DNA of 13,846 nt from NCBI GenBank assembly GCA_021777285.1, contig JAJYDR010000055.1, positions 1 to 13,846 on the forward strand, read 5' to 3'. A program made the translations under genes and the position numbers. Below, piece by piece: positions 1 through 6,709 of the stretch (the stretch's first letter is position 1; each line of letters begins with the position of its first letter). Source of the DNA: Actinomycetes bacterium. GTDB taxonomy: Bacteria > Actinomycetota > Acidimicrobiia > Acidimicrobiales > RAAP-2. Under the pieces are notes generated by a model. It saw nothing but the letters and a program-made list of their open reading frames with translations, searched no databases and had not been told where the DNA came from.

Positions 1-356
1 GGTCAGCTTCACCGCCGTGGGCACCTGCCTCATCGACTTCAACGACGCGGGCAACGCCAACTACGCCGCCGCCACCCAGGTTCAGCAGAGCCTCAGCGTC
101 GGCCAGGGAGCCAACGTCATCACGCCCGGCGCACCGCCGTCGAGTCCCGTGGTCGGTGGTGCCACCTACACCCCGACCGCGACCGCGACCTCGGGTGACA
201 CCGTCGTGATCACCCTCGACGGCACGCCCGCCGGCTGCACGCTTAGCAGCGGTGTGGTCAGCTTCACCGCCGTGGGCACCTGCCTCATCGACTTCAACGA
301 CGCGGGCAACGCCAACTACGCCGCCGCCACCCAGGTTCAGCAGAGCCTCAGCGTCG
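1..356 (+). repeat. Perfect 101-bp in-frame repeat (1-101 and 256-356) inside the Ig-like gene
   Basis: Bases 1-101 and 256-356 are identical, with an offset of 255 bp, which is exactly 85 codons. The unit therefore stays in frame, and the first copy is cut by the window edge. Identity stops at base 102/357. Perfect nucleotide identity, including silent positions, points to recent duplication or gene conversion between Ig-like modules. Confidence 0.9.
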
Positions 357-1387
357 TGGCCGCATCAAGTGGGGGCGGCGGGGGCTCGACAACCGGGCCC
401 CCCAACGCTCCACCTCCGTCGAGCGCGTCCACAGACGGGACGGTCTCGTACGGGATTCCCGTGTCAAAGAGTGTGTCGACCGGTGCCGCAACGTCGATCT
501 TACAGACCTCAAACGGAGCGACCGTGACCGTGACGGTGCCGGTGGGTGCGCTGCCCAGCGGCACGACCGTGAGCATGTACCCGGTGACAGACACCGTTGC
601 TCTCACTGCGCAAGTCCCCGCGGGTCAGTCCTACGTGGTCGCCTTCGCTGTTGCCTGGGAGGCGCCAGGCGGCACGTCGCCATCGGCAACGACGCCGGTC
701 ACCATGACGATCACTGATCCGAGCATTGTGGCCGGCGACACAATCTACGAGTTGACCTCAACTGGTCTCGTGGCGCTGGGCACTGCATCGGCGAATGGAA
801 CCGTCACGGTCACGTTCTCGAGTGACCCGACGTTCACGGTGACCCACCACGTGACGTTACTCGCCCAGGCACCAATCACCCTGAACAGTACGAAGGGCAC
901 GGTCGGCAAGGCTCTCACCCTCACCTCAAGTGGTGGTTCGGGCGCGAGTGCGGTGACCTACGCGGTCACGAGTGCCGGTTCGGCGAACTGTTCGATCACT
1001 GGCGGGGTATTGAACGCGACCCGTGCGGGTACCTGCACGGTCACTGCTACCAAGGCCGCCGATGCCACCTACCAGTCGGTGAGCTCGGCGTCAACGACGA
1101 TGACGTTCACCGCCAGGGTTGCCCCCGTGAGGCTCCACGCCGCTTGGGTCCATGGCTACGCCGTAACTGGCCGAACCGTAGTGATCACGATTGGGGGTCG
1201 TGGCTTCTGGGGCCGTCCCACGATCGCCAGTCACGGGGGAACGACTGCTCGAGTGCAGAAGGACAACGGCAGGATCTTGAAGGTCAAAGTGTCAGTCGAG
1301 GCGGGTTCGCATGATGGGACGTTCACCTTTACGATCACTCTGGCCAATGGCCATTCGTGCCGCGTGCGCTATGTCCAGAGGGGATAA
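2..1387 (+). CDS. Secreted Ig-like repeat protein, C-terminal part (5' end outside window)
   Basis: The frame is open from the first bases of the window, so the gene starts upstream. The visible 461 or so residues form a chain of Ig-like beta-sandwich modules rich in T, S, V, G and A. The first module is repeated: the stretch containing GTCLIDFNDAGNANYAAATQ occurs twice, 85 codons apart. A GGGGGS and proline-rich linker follows, then a domain with VTVPVGALPSGTTVSMYPV, then an Ig-like unit with the same cysteine pattern (NCSITGGVL...GTCTVTA). A C-terminal IPT/TIG-like module carries GGRGFWGRPTIASHGGTTAR and ends in CRVRYVQRG before the TAA. Such proteins are normally exported or surface-attached and act in adhesion or as structural stalks. 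That role is inferred from family style, and no catalytic domain is visible. The signal peptide would lie outside the window. Confidence 0.85.
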   Translation, partial: VSFTAVGTCLIDFNDAGNANYAAATQVQQSLSVGQGANVITPGAPPSSPVVGGATYTPTATATSGDTVVITLDGTPAGCTLSSGVVSFTAVGTCLIDFNDAGNANYAAATQVQQSLSVVAASSGGGGGSTTGPPNAPPPSSASTDGTVSYGIPVSKSVSTGAATSILQTSNGATVTVTVPVGALPSGTTVSMYPVTDTVALTAQVPAGQSYVVAFAVAWEAPGGTSPSATTPVTMTITDPSIVAGDTIYELTSTGLVALGTASANGTVTVTFSSDPTFTVTHHVTLLAQAPITLNSTKGTVGKALTLTSSGGSGASAVTYAVTSAGSANCSITGGVLNATRAGTCTVTATKAADATYQSVSSASTTMTFTARVAPVRLHAAWVHGYAVTGRTVVITIGGRGFWGRPTIASHGGTTARVQKDNGRILKVKVSVEAGSHDGTFTFTITLANGHSCRVRYVQRG

Positions 1388-1467
1388 GCGTCTCTTCTCG
1401 TGGCGTCTCCGGGTATTCAGTGGGTTTGGGGTGGGCGCAGTCGGGGAGTCAGCGAAATGCTTGGTGA

Positions 1468-1814
1468 GTCACTCTTGTAGAGACAGTTTCCAGGGGAAAT
1501 CGACTGGCCGTTGGCCCGACCAGAAACCAACGCGAGATCGCCTTCCGGCTGCGATCAAGGAGCGTGAACCCGAAGGCCATTGCCAGGACGGTGGGCTACG
1601 CCAATCGAACAATCTTGCGGGCGCTCCACGGCTCCATGCATGAGGCCCATTCACTTCCCTGGACATCGGCTCCAGGTTGACTCCGGTTGCCCAGTTTGAC
1701 GGACACTATTGGCTGAGTGACTATCCATCTCGCGAGGTCGCTCCGGCACCGTCGCCGGTTGATTCTCGCCGACCTGATCAAGAGCCGCCGACCTTCGGCG
1801 GGAACGTTGCGTAG
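1468..1814 (+). pseudogene. Probable decayed winged-helix/HTH protein fragment
   Basis: No intact gene is present between 1388 and 1927. Frame +1 is open from 1468 to a TGA at 1678-1680. It encodes a protein-like stretch, RNQREIAFRLRSRSVNPK followed by AIARTVGYANRTILRALHG, which resembles the recognition-helix part of winged HTH proteins that carry an A-R-x-x-G-Y-x-x-R-x-x-x-x-A-L pattern. After the stop, the third frame continues with FDGHYWLSDYPS until the TAG at 1812-1814, which could be the wing or C-terminal part. That would imply a frameshift around 1640-1690. There is no convincing start codon or ribosome site. The assignment comes from pattern recognition only, and the stretch may be non-coding. 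Confidence 0.3.
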
Positions 1815-1927
1815 TTGCCTCGCGCGGTCGACGTCGGCTTTCGACGGAGCCAACTCAGTGTGAAGAGTTGCGCGACGGCCCGACAACGCGCGTAGCACAT
1901 GTCCGGTTTCTGTAGAACAATGGGTGC

Positions 1928-2269
1928 ATGCGTACCGTCTGGGGCGTCCTGGCTGTACTGAGCGTCGCGACCCTAGCGGCGGTCGCCATCGGCGTGGGTG
2001 TGCCCTCATCGGCGAACAAGCTTCCTGGGCCGGTAACGGTGCGTGCCGCCGCCTCAGGAAGCCGACCAAGCAGCGCGACACCGACGAGAGCTAGTTCGCG
2101 CGCCTCGCTCGAGGCCGAGAACCAGCCAGTGAGAGTCGTGACGCCGAATCGTCCGGTCTCGAGCCTGCCGGCCCCCATCGGTAGCGACTCCTGGGAAGCC
2201 GAGCAGACCAAGTCGCGAGCCCGGTTTCCGACGACCATCCCATCCACGTCGACCGTCCCCGACCGGTGA
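1928..2269 (+). CDS. Small membrane-anchored or secreted protein upstream of the sensor kinase
   Basis: This is a 113-residue ORF. A short positively charged start (MRTVW) precedes one hydrophobic segment (about residues 5-28), which fits a signal peptide or membrane anchor. The rest is low-complexity, rich in S, T, P, R and A, with no recognised domain. Its TGA overlaps the GTG of the kinase ORF as GTGA (2266-2269), an arrangement typical of translationally coupled genes. An exported accessory protein for the kinase is a reasonable inference. No clear Shine-Dalgarno sequence precedes the ATG, so it could be leaderless. Doubt remains because a second possible kinase start at 2416 would remove the coupling argument, and high-GC DNA often carries long spurious ORFs. 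Confidence 0.5.
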   Translation: MRTVWGVLAVLSVATLAAVAIGVGVPSSANKLPGPVTVRAAASGSRPSSATPTRASSRASLEAENQPVRVVTPNRPVSSLPAPIGSDSWEAEQTKSRARFPTTIPSTSTVPDR

Positions 2270-3834
2270 TCGGCAAAGGACGCACGCCTCGGCTGGCGCC
2301 TCCCGTTGCGCTGTGGACGCGTGAGACGTCGGCGAAGCCCGAGCGGCCCGGCACCGACACCCCGAAGCGACTCGTCGGTCGCCCGGCGTCCGTGGAACGC
2401 GGAGGGTGGCGCCGGGTGTGGCCGCTTCGCAGCGGTGCGAGGGTGCTGGTCGTCCACGGCCTGGTCCTCGTGGTGGTGCTGGGCGCGATGACTGTCGAGG
2501 TGGTCCACGGGTTCAGCTCGCACTACACCCACACGACCGTCTCAGACCTCTCAGAGGAGGGGCCCGAATACGCTCGCGCCGCGGCGCAACGTCCCGCGGG
2601 TCAGGCCATGGCCACCTTCTCCCGTGCTTACCTACAGACCCACGTGCTCGCCGCAGGGCACCTGCTGCTGATCGGGCTCAGGGGCCAGCCGACCCTCTCC
2701 AGCCCGGGGGGCGACGCGCTGGCTTCGAACCCGACCGTGTTCGCTTGGCTGTCTGCTCCTCCCACTCACTCCCAACTGCAGGAAGTCAACGCTGGCGCGT
2801 CGAGCTTTCTCGTGCTGGCCAGCCCCATCCAGACGACCGGCGGGTCGACCATCGGCGTCCTCGTCGCCGCGGCAAGTCTCCAGGGTTTGCAAACCCAGCG
2901 AGACCAAGTACTTCTCCTGGCAGGTGCCGAAGCGGCCGTCGCGCTGGCGGCGGCCCTGCTCAGTTCGTTCCTGGTCATGCGCCGCCTGCTGCGGACTGTC
3001 AGCATGGTCACCCAGGCGGCGGTCGATGCCAGCGTGGACGACCTCGGCACGCGCCTCGGCACCGACGACCACGCCAACGACGAGGTGAGTCGACTTCGGG
3101 CCGCCTTCGACGGCATGCTGGAGCGCATCGCGGCTGGTCTCGATGCGCAACGCCAGCTGCTCTCGGACGTCTCACACCAGCTGCGGACCCCGATCACCGT
3201 CGTCCGCGGACATCTGGAGGTCCTCGAACGCAATCCGGACCCAGAGCGTGCCGAGGTGTCCCAGACAATGGTCACGGTGATCAGTGAGCTCGACGGGATG
3301 GCCACACTGGTCGACCGGCTACTGCTGCTCGGCCGATCATTCGCGCCGGACTTCGTGGAGGCCGAACCGGTCGCACTCCGGGACTTCATGGGGGAACTGT
3401 TCGCTACTGCACGGGTCCTCGCGGAACGACACTGGAAACTGTGCGAGGTGCCCGACGTGGTGGTGATGGTCGACGGCACCAAACTGCGCGGGGCGCTGCT
3501 CAACCTCGTCGACAACGCCGTCAAGGCCACGGAGGTGGGAGATACCATCGAGCTCGGGGCCAACTGCGATCCCGAAGTAGTGCTCTGGATCGCTGACACC
3601 GGATCGGGCATCGCTGCCGAGGCTCAGCACGAGGTGTTCGACCGCTTCCGCCGGGCCGGCCCCGCCAGAGGGAGGGGAGCCGGACTCGGCTTGGCAATCG
3701 TTAAGGCAATCGCCGAGGCACACGGCGGCCGGGTGCAGCTCCGTAGCGCCGAGGGTGAGGGAACCACGGTCGAGGTAGTCCTGCCGGTGAACTGCGTGCG
3801 TCCACTCCCCGCCGACGAAGGCAGCGACGGCTGA
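2266..3834 (+). CDS. HAMP-domain sensor histidine kinase
   Basis: This is a membrane-bound two-component sensor kinase of 522 residues. TM1 lies at about 59-83 and is followed by a roughly 130-residue extracytoplasmic sensor region of unknown fold. TM2 is at about 215-238, then HAMP. The HisKA H-box is SDVSHQLRTP with phospho-accepting H304. The HATPase domain has an N-box (NLVDNAVKA, 413-421), a G1 box (DTGSG, 444-448), an F-box (FDRFRRAG) and a G2 box (GRGAGLGLA, 469-477), so all catalytic motifs are present. The response-regulator gene starts on the last base of its stop (TGATG), indicating an operon. The kinase precedes the regulator, the reverse of the commonest order. From GTG 2266 there is a 58-residue basic, proline-rich tail before TM1. 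GTG 2416 would give a more usual tail and has its own ribosome site. The presence of PepSY proteins downstream suggests an envelope-sensing role, which is inference. Confidence 0.95.
   Translation: MIGKGRTPRLAPPVALWTRETSAKPERPGTDTPKRLVGRPASVERGGWRRVWPLRSGARVLVVHGLVLVVVLGAMTVEVVHGFSSHYTHTTVSDLSEEGPEYARAAAQRPAGQAMATFSRAYLQTHVLAAGHLLLIGLRGQPTLSSPGGDALASNPTVFAWLSAPPTHSQLQEVNAGASSFLVLASPIQTTGGSTIGVLVAAASLQGLQTQRDQVLLLAGAEAAVALAAALLSSFLVMRRLLRTVSMVTQAAVDASVDDLGTRLGTDDHANDEVSRLRAAFDGMLERIAAGLDAQRQLLSDVSHQLRTPITVVRGHLEVLERNPDPERAEVSQTMVTVISELDGMATLVDRLLLLGRSFAPDFVEAEPVALRDFMGELFATARVLAERHWKLCEVPDVVVMVDGTKLRGALLNLVDNAVKATEVGDTIELGANCDPEVVLWIADTGSGIAAEAQHEVFDRFRRAGPARGRGAGLGLAIVKAIAEAHGGRVQLRSAEGEGTTVEVVLPVNCVRPLPADEGSDG
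2401..2406 (+). promoter_or_regulatory. Ribosome-binding-like site for an alternative kinase start
   Basis: GGAGGG lies nine bases before an in-frame GTG at 2416-2418 (codon 51 of the long form). Starting there would leave only about eight residues before TM1, as in most kinases of this type. The GTG at 2266 has no comparable purine-rich site and would depend on coupling to the upstream ORF. Confidence 0.4.
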
Positions 3835-4514
3835 TGATCCTCATCGTCGAGGACGACGAGGGCATCGCCGCGTTCCTGGCGAAGGGGCTCAAGGCCGAGG
3901 GGTACGCTACTGCGGTCGCCAAAGACGGGGACGAAGCACTTACCATGGCAGCCGTGAGCGGTGACGACCTGGAGTTGGTGCTGCTCGACTTGACCCTCCC
4001 CGGAACCGACGGACTGTCGGTGCTACGCACGTGGCGCTCCCAGCGGCTCGGGATACCGGTCATCGTGCTCACCGCTCGCGGTGAGACGGCTGACAAGGTC
4101 CGCGGTCTCGACACGGGCGCCGACGACTACGTGACCAAACCGTTCGCCTTCGACGAACTGCTCGCCCGCGTCCGGGCCGCGTTACGAAGTGTCGAACAGC
4201 GCAGCTCCACGGAACTAGTCGTGGACGACCTGCGCCTCGACTTGTTGACCAAGGTGGCGTGGCGAGGAGGACGTCGCGTCGATCTGGCCCCGAAGGAGTG
4301 GGCGCTGCTTGAGTTGTTCATGCGCCACCCCGACCAGTTGCTCTCGCGCTCCCAGATCCTCGCGCGGGTATGGGACTACGACTTCGACCCGGGGACCAAC
4401 GTGGTCGAGGTCTACGTCAGCTACCTGCGACGCAAACTCAACCAGTCCGGGCTGCGGCCCCTCATTCGCACCGTCCGAGGCGCTGGCTACCGCCTGCGTT
4501 CCCCGTCCGATTAG
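3834..4514 (+). CDS. OmpR/PhoB-family response regulator
   Basis: This 226-residue DNA-binding response regulator is the partner of the kinase immediately upstream. Its ATG shares one base with the kinase TGA. The receiver domain (about 1-115) has the acidic pair D7-D8, phospho-acceptor D52 (VLLDLTLPG), T80 (VLTARGE) and K102 (YVTKPF), all in the expected places. The C-terminal winged helix (about 130-224) has the family pattern LAPKEWALLELFMRHPD, then LSRSQILARVWDYDFDP, NVVEVYVSYLRRKL and IRTVRGAGYRL. Length and domain order are those of a complete family member. It is predicted to bind tandem direct-repeat half sites; a candidate lies just 3' of the gene, ahead of the PepSY genes. The targets are unproven. 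Confidence 0.96.
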   Translation: MILIVEDDEGIAAFLAKGLKAEGYATAVAKDGDEALTMAAVSGDDLELVLLDLTLPGTDGLSVLRTWRSQRLGIPVIVLTARGETADKVRGLDTGADDYVTKPFAFDELLARVRAALRSVEQRSSTELVVDDLRLDLLTKVAWRGGRRVDLAPKEWALLELFMRHPDQLLSRSQILARVWDYDFDPGTNVVEVYVSYLRRKLNQSGLRPLIRTVRGAGYRLRSPSD

Positions 4515-4537
4515 GAAACTCTAATCACGAGAACGTT

Positions 4538-4554
4538 GGTCGCTTAAGGTTCGC
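4538..4554 (+). promoter_or_regulatory. Candidate response-regulator operator: two GGT(T)CGC half sites 10 bp apart
   Basis: GGTCGC (4538-4543) and GGTTCGC (4548-4554) are offset by 10 bp, about one helical turn, in the 56-bp gap between the regulator stop and the next start at 4571. OmpR-family regulators typically bind tandem direct repeats with this 10-11 bp phasing. A third GGTCA follows at 4556-4560. The repeat is visible in the sequence; its operator role is inference. Confidence 0.3.
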
Positions 4555-4570
4555 CGGTCATCGTGGAGGC

Positions 4571-5115
4571 ATGACCGAGAACCTGCCAACCACACTCCGG
4601 CGGCGCGTCCTCTTCGCCTTCCCGGCCGCCATCGGCGCCGGTGGCGCGTCCAGCGCCGCCCTTGCTTCCACCGGCCGCCAAACCCACATCCACCTCTCCG
4701 CGCCCGTGCGCCTGGCAGCGTACCGACCGCCGGTGGCGCCGACCAGGCGGCGCTGCGTTACGTCGACGGCCACTACCGCAAGCCCGGCGCGGCACACGTA
4801 GTGAAGAGCGAACCGGACGTCGACCGTGTCGTGCCCGCCTGCGACGTGCGGGTCGTGGCGCCCAGTGGCACGACCCACGTCGTTCACGTCCGGCAGTTCA
4901 GCGACGCGGTGCATCGCCAACCTGGCCGGGCGTCAGGTGGCGCCACGGCCCGCGACGGCGACAATCGCGACAATCGCGACAACGACGACGACATCCGGGA
5001 GCCAGCACGTCCGACCACGCGCCGGACCGGTCGGTCGCTTCAACCAAGTTGTCCTCACCGGATCGCATCAGGGCGACACGATGCGGTAATGACACATGAA
5101 AGGAGACACCAATGA
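4571..5115 (+). pseudogene. Secreted PepSY-domain protein, disrupted by a frameshift
   Basis: The ATG at 4571 opens a 76-codon frame ending at 4801. Its N-terminus has a signal-peptide shape: LRRRV, then FAFPAAIGAGGASSAALAS. From about 4720 the protein-like sequence continues in another frame (+1, open to 5115) with AALRYVDGHYRKPGAAHVV, VDRVVPACDVRVVAPSG and TTHVVHVRQFSDAV, matching the alpha-beta-beta shape of a PepSY domain. An acidic tail (DNRDNRDNDDD) follows, encoded by three near-tandem GACAATCGC units. Joining the parts needs a net loss of one base (or gain of two) between about 4675 and 4740. The second frame has only a GTG at 4801 as a start, which would cut the domain. The final TGA overlaps the next gene's ATG (ATGA). 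This may be a real pseudogene or a sequence error; the intact PepSY gene follows directly. Confidence 0.6.
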
Positions 5116-6152
5116 CGCCCACACATAATGGGCACACCGAACGATACGACCAAGACCAAGCAGATCACCAGAAAGAGGAGAACCTCCAAATGACCGACAT
5201 TTCCATAACCCCAACCCCACCACCTCGCGGACACCACGAGCCAACATCGGCGACCGGTGCGAGCCACGAGCATCGTCGCCGTCGGGCACTGCGCAACTCG
5301 GCCCTAGGGCTCAGCGCTCTCGCCATGGTCGGAGGAGGCGTCCTCGCCGCCGCCCCGAGCGCCTTTGGCGCGAGCAGCGCACCGACGCACGGCCTGACCA
5401 CGTGCGCCATCGCCGGCGACGAGTGCGCCAACGCCATCAGCTACGCCAACGCCCACGACGGCGGAGGCGCCACCGTGCTCGCTGTGGAAGCCGACACCGA
5501 GGCCCACGGCGGTACGGTGTCGCACCGGGTGTTCGACATCCGTGTGCAGACCAACACGGGCATCTACAACCTCCACGTCTTTCGCAACGACGGCCCACCC
5601 TACAGCGACGGCGTGTGGTGGCAGAACCTCGCCGAGAACCAGAACCCTGGCGGCGGCTCCGGTTCCGGCGGCGGCTCCGGCAGCGGCAGCTCGACTAGTT
5701 CGACTAGTTCTGCCGCCCCGCAGATCTCAGCCAGTCAGGCGGCCACCGGTGCCGTCGACTTCGTCTCAGGCCAGGGACGCCAGGTCCTCTGGGTAAAGCA
5801 CAACCAACTCAAGTCCGAAGGACAGAAGGACTACTACCAGGTCAAGTTGCAGCTCGGAGCGAACGGCGGCAAGGCAGGCACGACCAACGTGTGGGTCGAC
5901 GCCACGTCATCCTCGGGAATCGTGACCGCCGCCTCGGGTAGCGGACTCAGCTACCGCGATACCAACCTGGTGCCAGCCTCGACGGCCCAGGCAAACGCCG
6001 TGAAGGCAACCGGTGGCGGCCTCGTCTACAAGACAAGCCTCAACGGTGGTAAGTGGCGCTGGTACTGGGTGTTCGTGCGCAACGGCAGCACCAAGTACAA
6101 GGTCGGCGTCGACGCTGTGACCGGTGTGGTCACCCAGGTGCACCAGAACTGA
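5112..6152 (+). CDS. Secreted PepSY-repeat protein
   Basis: This is a 346-residue exported protein. The start at 5112 has AGGAG six bases upstream. After a long polar N-region, an RRRR cluster precedes a hydrophobic segment (about 62-88) ending near SAFGA, fitting a signal peptide, possibly Tat-type. A PepSY-like unit follows at about 103-160 (AISYANAHDGGGATVLAVEA ... IYNLHVFRND). A flexible GGGSGSGGGSGSGSSTSS linker (179-200) leads to a second region (205-346) with two further units, the last ending in the classic YKVGVDAVTGVVTQV. PepSY domains are known as inhibitory or sensory modules in the envelope. Placement behind a kinase-regulator pair suggests it is a target or modulator of that pair, which is inference. 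An in-frame ATG at 5190 with its own ribosome site would trim 26 residues. Confidence 0.85.
   Translation: MTPTHNGHTERYDQDQADHQKEENLQMTDISITPTPPPRGHHEPTSATGASHEHRRRRALRNSALGLSALAMVGGGVLAAAPSAFGASSAPTHGLTTCAIAGDECANAISYANAHDGGGATVLAVEADTEAHGGTVSHRVFDIRVQTNTGIYNLHVFRNDGPPYSDGVWWQNLAENQNPGGGSGSGGGSGSGSSTSSTSSAAPQISASQAATGAVDFVSGQGRQVLWVKHNQLKSEGQKDYYQVKLQLGANGGKAGTTNVWVDATSSSGIVTAASGSGLSYRDTNLVPASTAQANAVKATGGGLVYKTSLNGGKWRWYWVFVRNGSTKYKVGVDAVTGVVTQVHQN
5176..5180 (+). promoter_or_regulatory. Second ribosome-binding site within the PepSY gene 5' end
   Basis: AGGAG lies nine bases before an in-frame ATG at 5190, while another AGGAG (5101-5105) serves the ATG at 5112. The shorter form (320 residues) would have a signal peptide closer to typical length. 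Both starts are plausible from sequence alone. Confidence 0.45.
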
Positions 6153-6175
6153 CCGATCCCAAGCGCTCCACGAGA

Positions 6176-6219
6176 ACAGCGCCGGGGACGGGGGATCTCA
6201 CCCCACTCCCCGGCGCTGT
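6176..6219 (+). terminator. GC-rich intrinsic-type terminator hairpin after the PepSY gene
   Basis: A perfect 12-bp inverted repeat, ACAGCGCCGGGG (6176-6187) and CCCCGGCGCTGT (6208-6219), encloses a 20-base loop that can itself pair GGGG with CCCC. It begins 24 bases after the stop at 6152. There is no T-run, as is common for actinobacterial terminators. It marks the end of the kinase-regulator-PepSY locus. Confidence 0.75.
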
Positions 6220-6373
6220 CCGTCCGACGTGGTCCAGCACGGCGGAGACGAGTTCGGCGCACAATGTGCGGCCGACCCGACGCGACGGCGGGCGTCCTGG
6301 ACAAGTTCACGTGGCTCACTCCACGAGGGCACGTTGAACCGGCTGAACTAAGATTGGCCCCGGTGGGAAACCC

Positions 6374-6709
6374 ATGAACGGCGGAATCGCTGACCGTTGC
6401 GCGTGGCGCTTGCGGATTGCGGTTACCCGTAGGCGGCGCGGCGAAGTTGCCGCGCTCGGCGCCGCTCGACATCTGGTCCGTGCAGTCCGCTACCTGTTTC
6501 CCCGTCCGTGGGCCGCGATCTTGCGAATTGGTCAAGCGCGCGGCAAGGTCGTCGAACACTTCGAAGTGCAGGACGCGATCGCCAATCCCGCCTCATTCCT
6601 CGTGTTACGCCACATCACTCGCGGGGAGTCAGCGGCGGCGGGCGCGTCGTTCGTCGCCCGCTGGGCGATGCGCGGATCGCGAGCCAATCCAGGAGGCGAA
6701 GTCAAATGA
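6374..6709 (+). CDS. Small hypothetical protein overlapping the amidohydrolase start
   Basis: This 111-residue ORF's TGA overlaps the next gene's ATG as ATGA (6706-6709). The N-terminal half is arginine-rich. The middle reads like a folded protein (ILRIGQARGKVVEHFEVQDA, then NPASFLVLRHITRGES), but no family is recognised and there is no signal peptide. A weak purine stretch (GTGGGA) precedes the ATG. The overlap favours a real, coupled gene. Against this, the overlap could be chance, and the following gene has its own strong ribosome site and is broken. The region from 6220 to 6373 shows nothing else recognisable. Confidence 0.35.
   Translation: MNGGIADRCAWRLRIAVTRRRRGEVAALGAARHLVRAVRYLFPRPWAAILRIGQARGKVVEHFEVQDAIANPASFLVLRHITRGESAAAGASFVARWAMRGSRANPGGEVK
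6691..6696 (+). promoter_or_regulatory. Ribosome-binding site of the amidohydrolase
   Basis: AGGAGG sits nine bases before the ATG at 6706. It fixes this start over upstream in-frame possibilities and shows that the gene was once translated in its own right. Confidence 0.7.

Noticed and set aside
1855..2532. Long minus-strand ORF opposite the small upstream ORF and kinase start
   Set aside because: Arginine- and histidine-rich low-complexity translation typical of antisense frames in high-GC genes; overlaps the kinase.
4962..4990. GACAATCGC tandem units as a CRISPR or regulatory repeat
   Set aside because: Only about three 9-bp units with no spacers; they encode the acidic DNRDNRDN tail of the disrupted PepSY protein.
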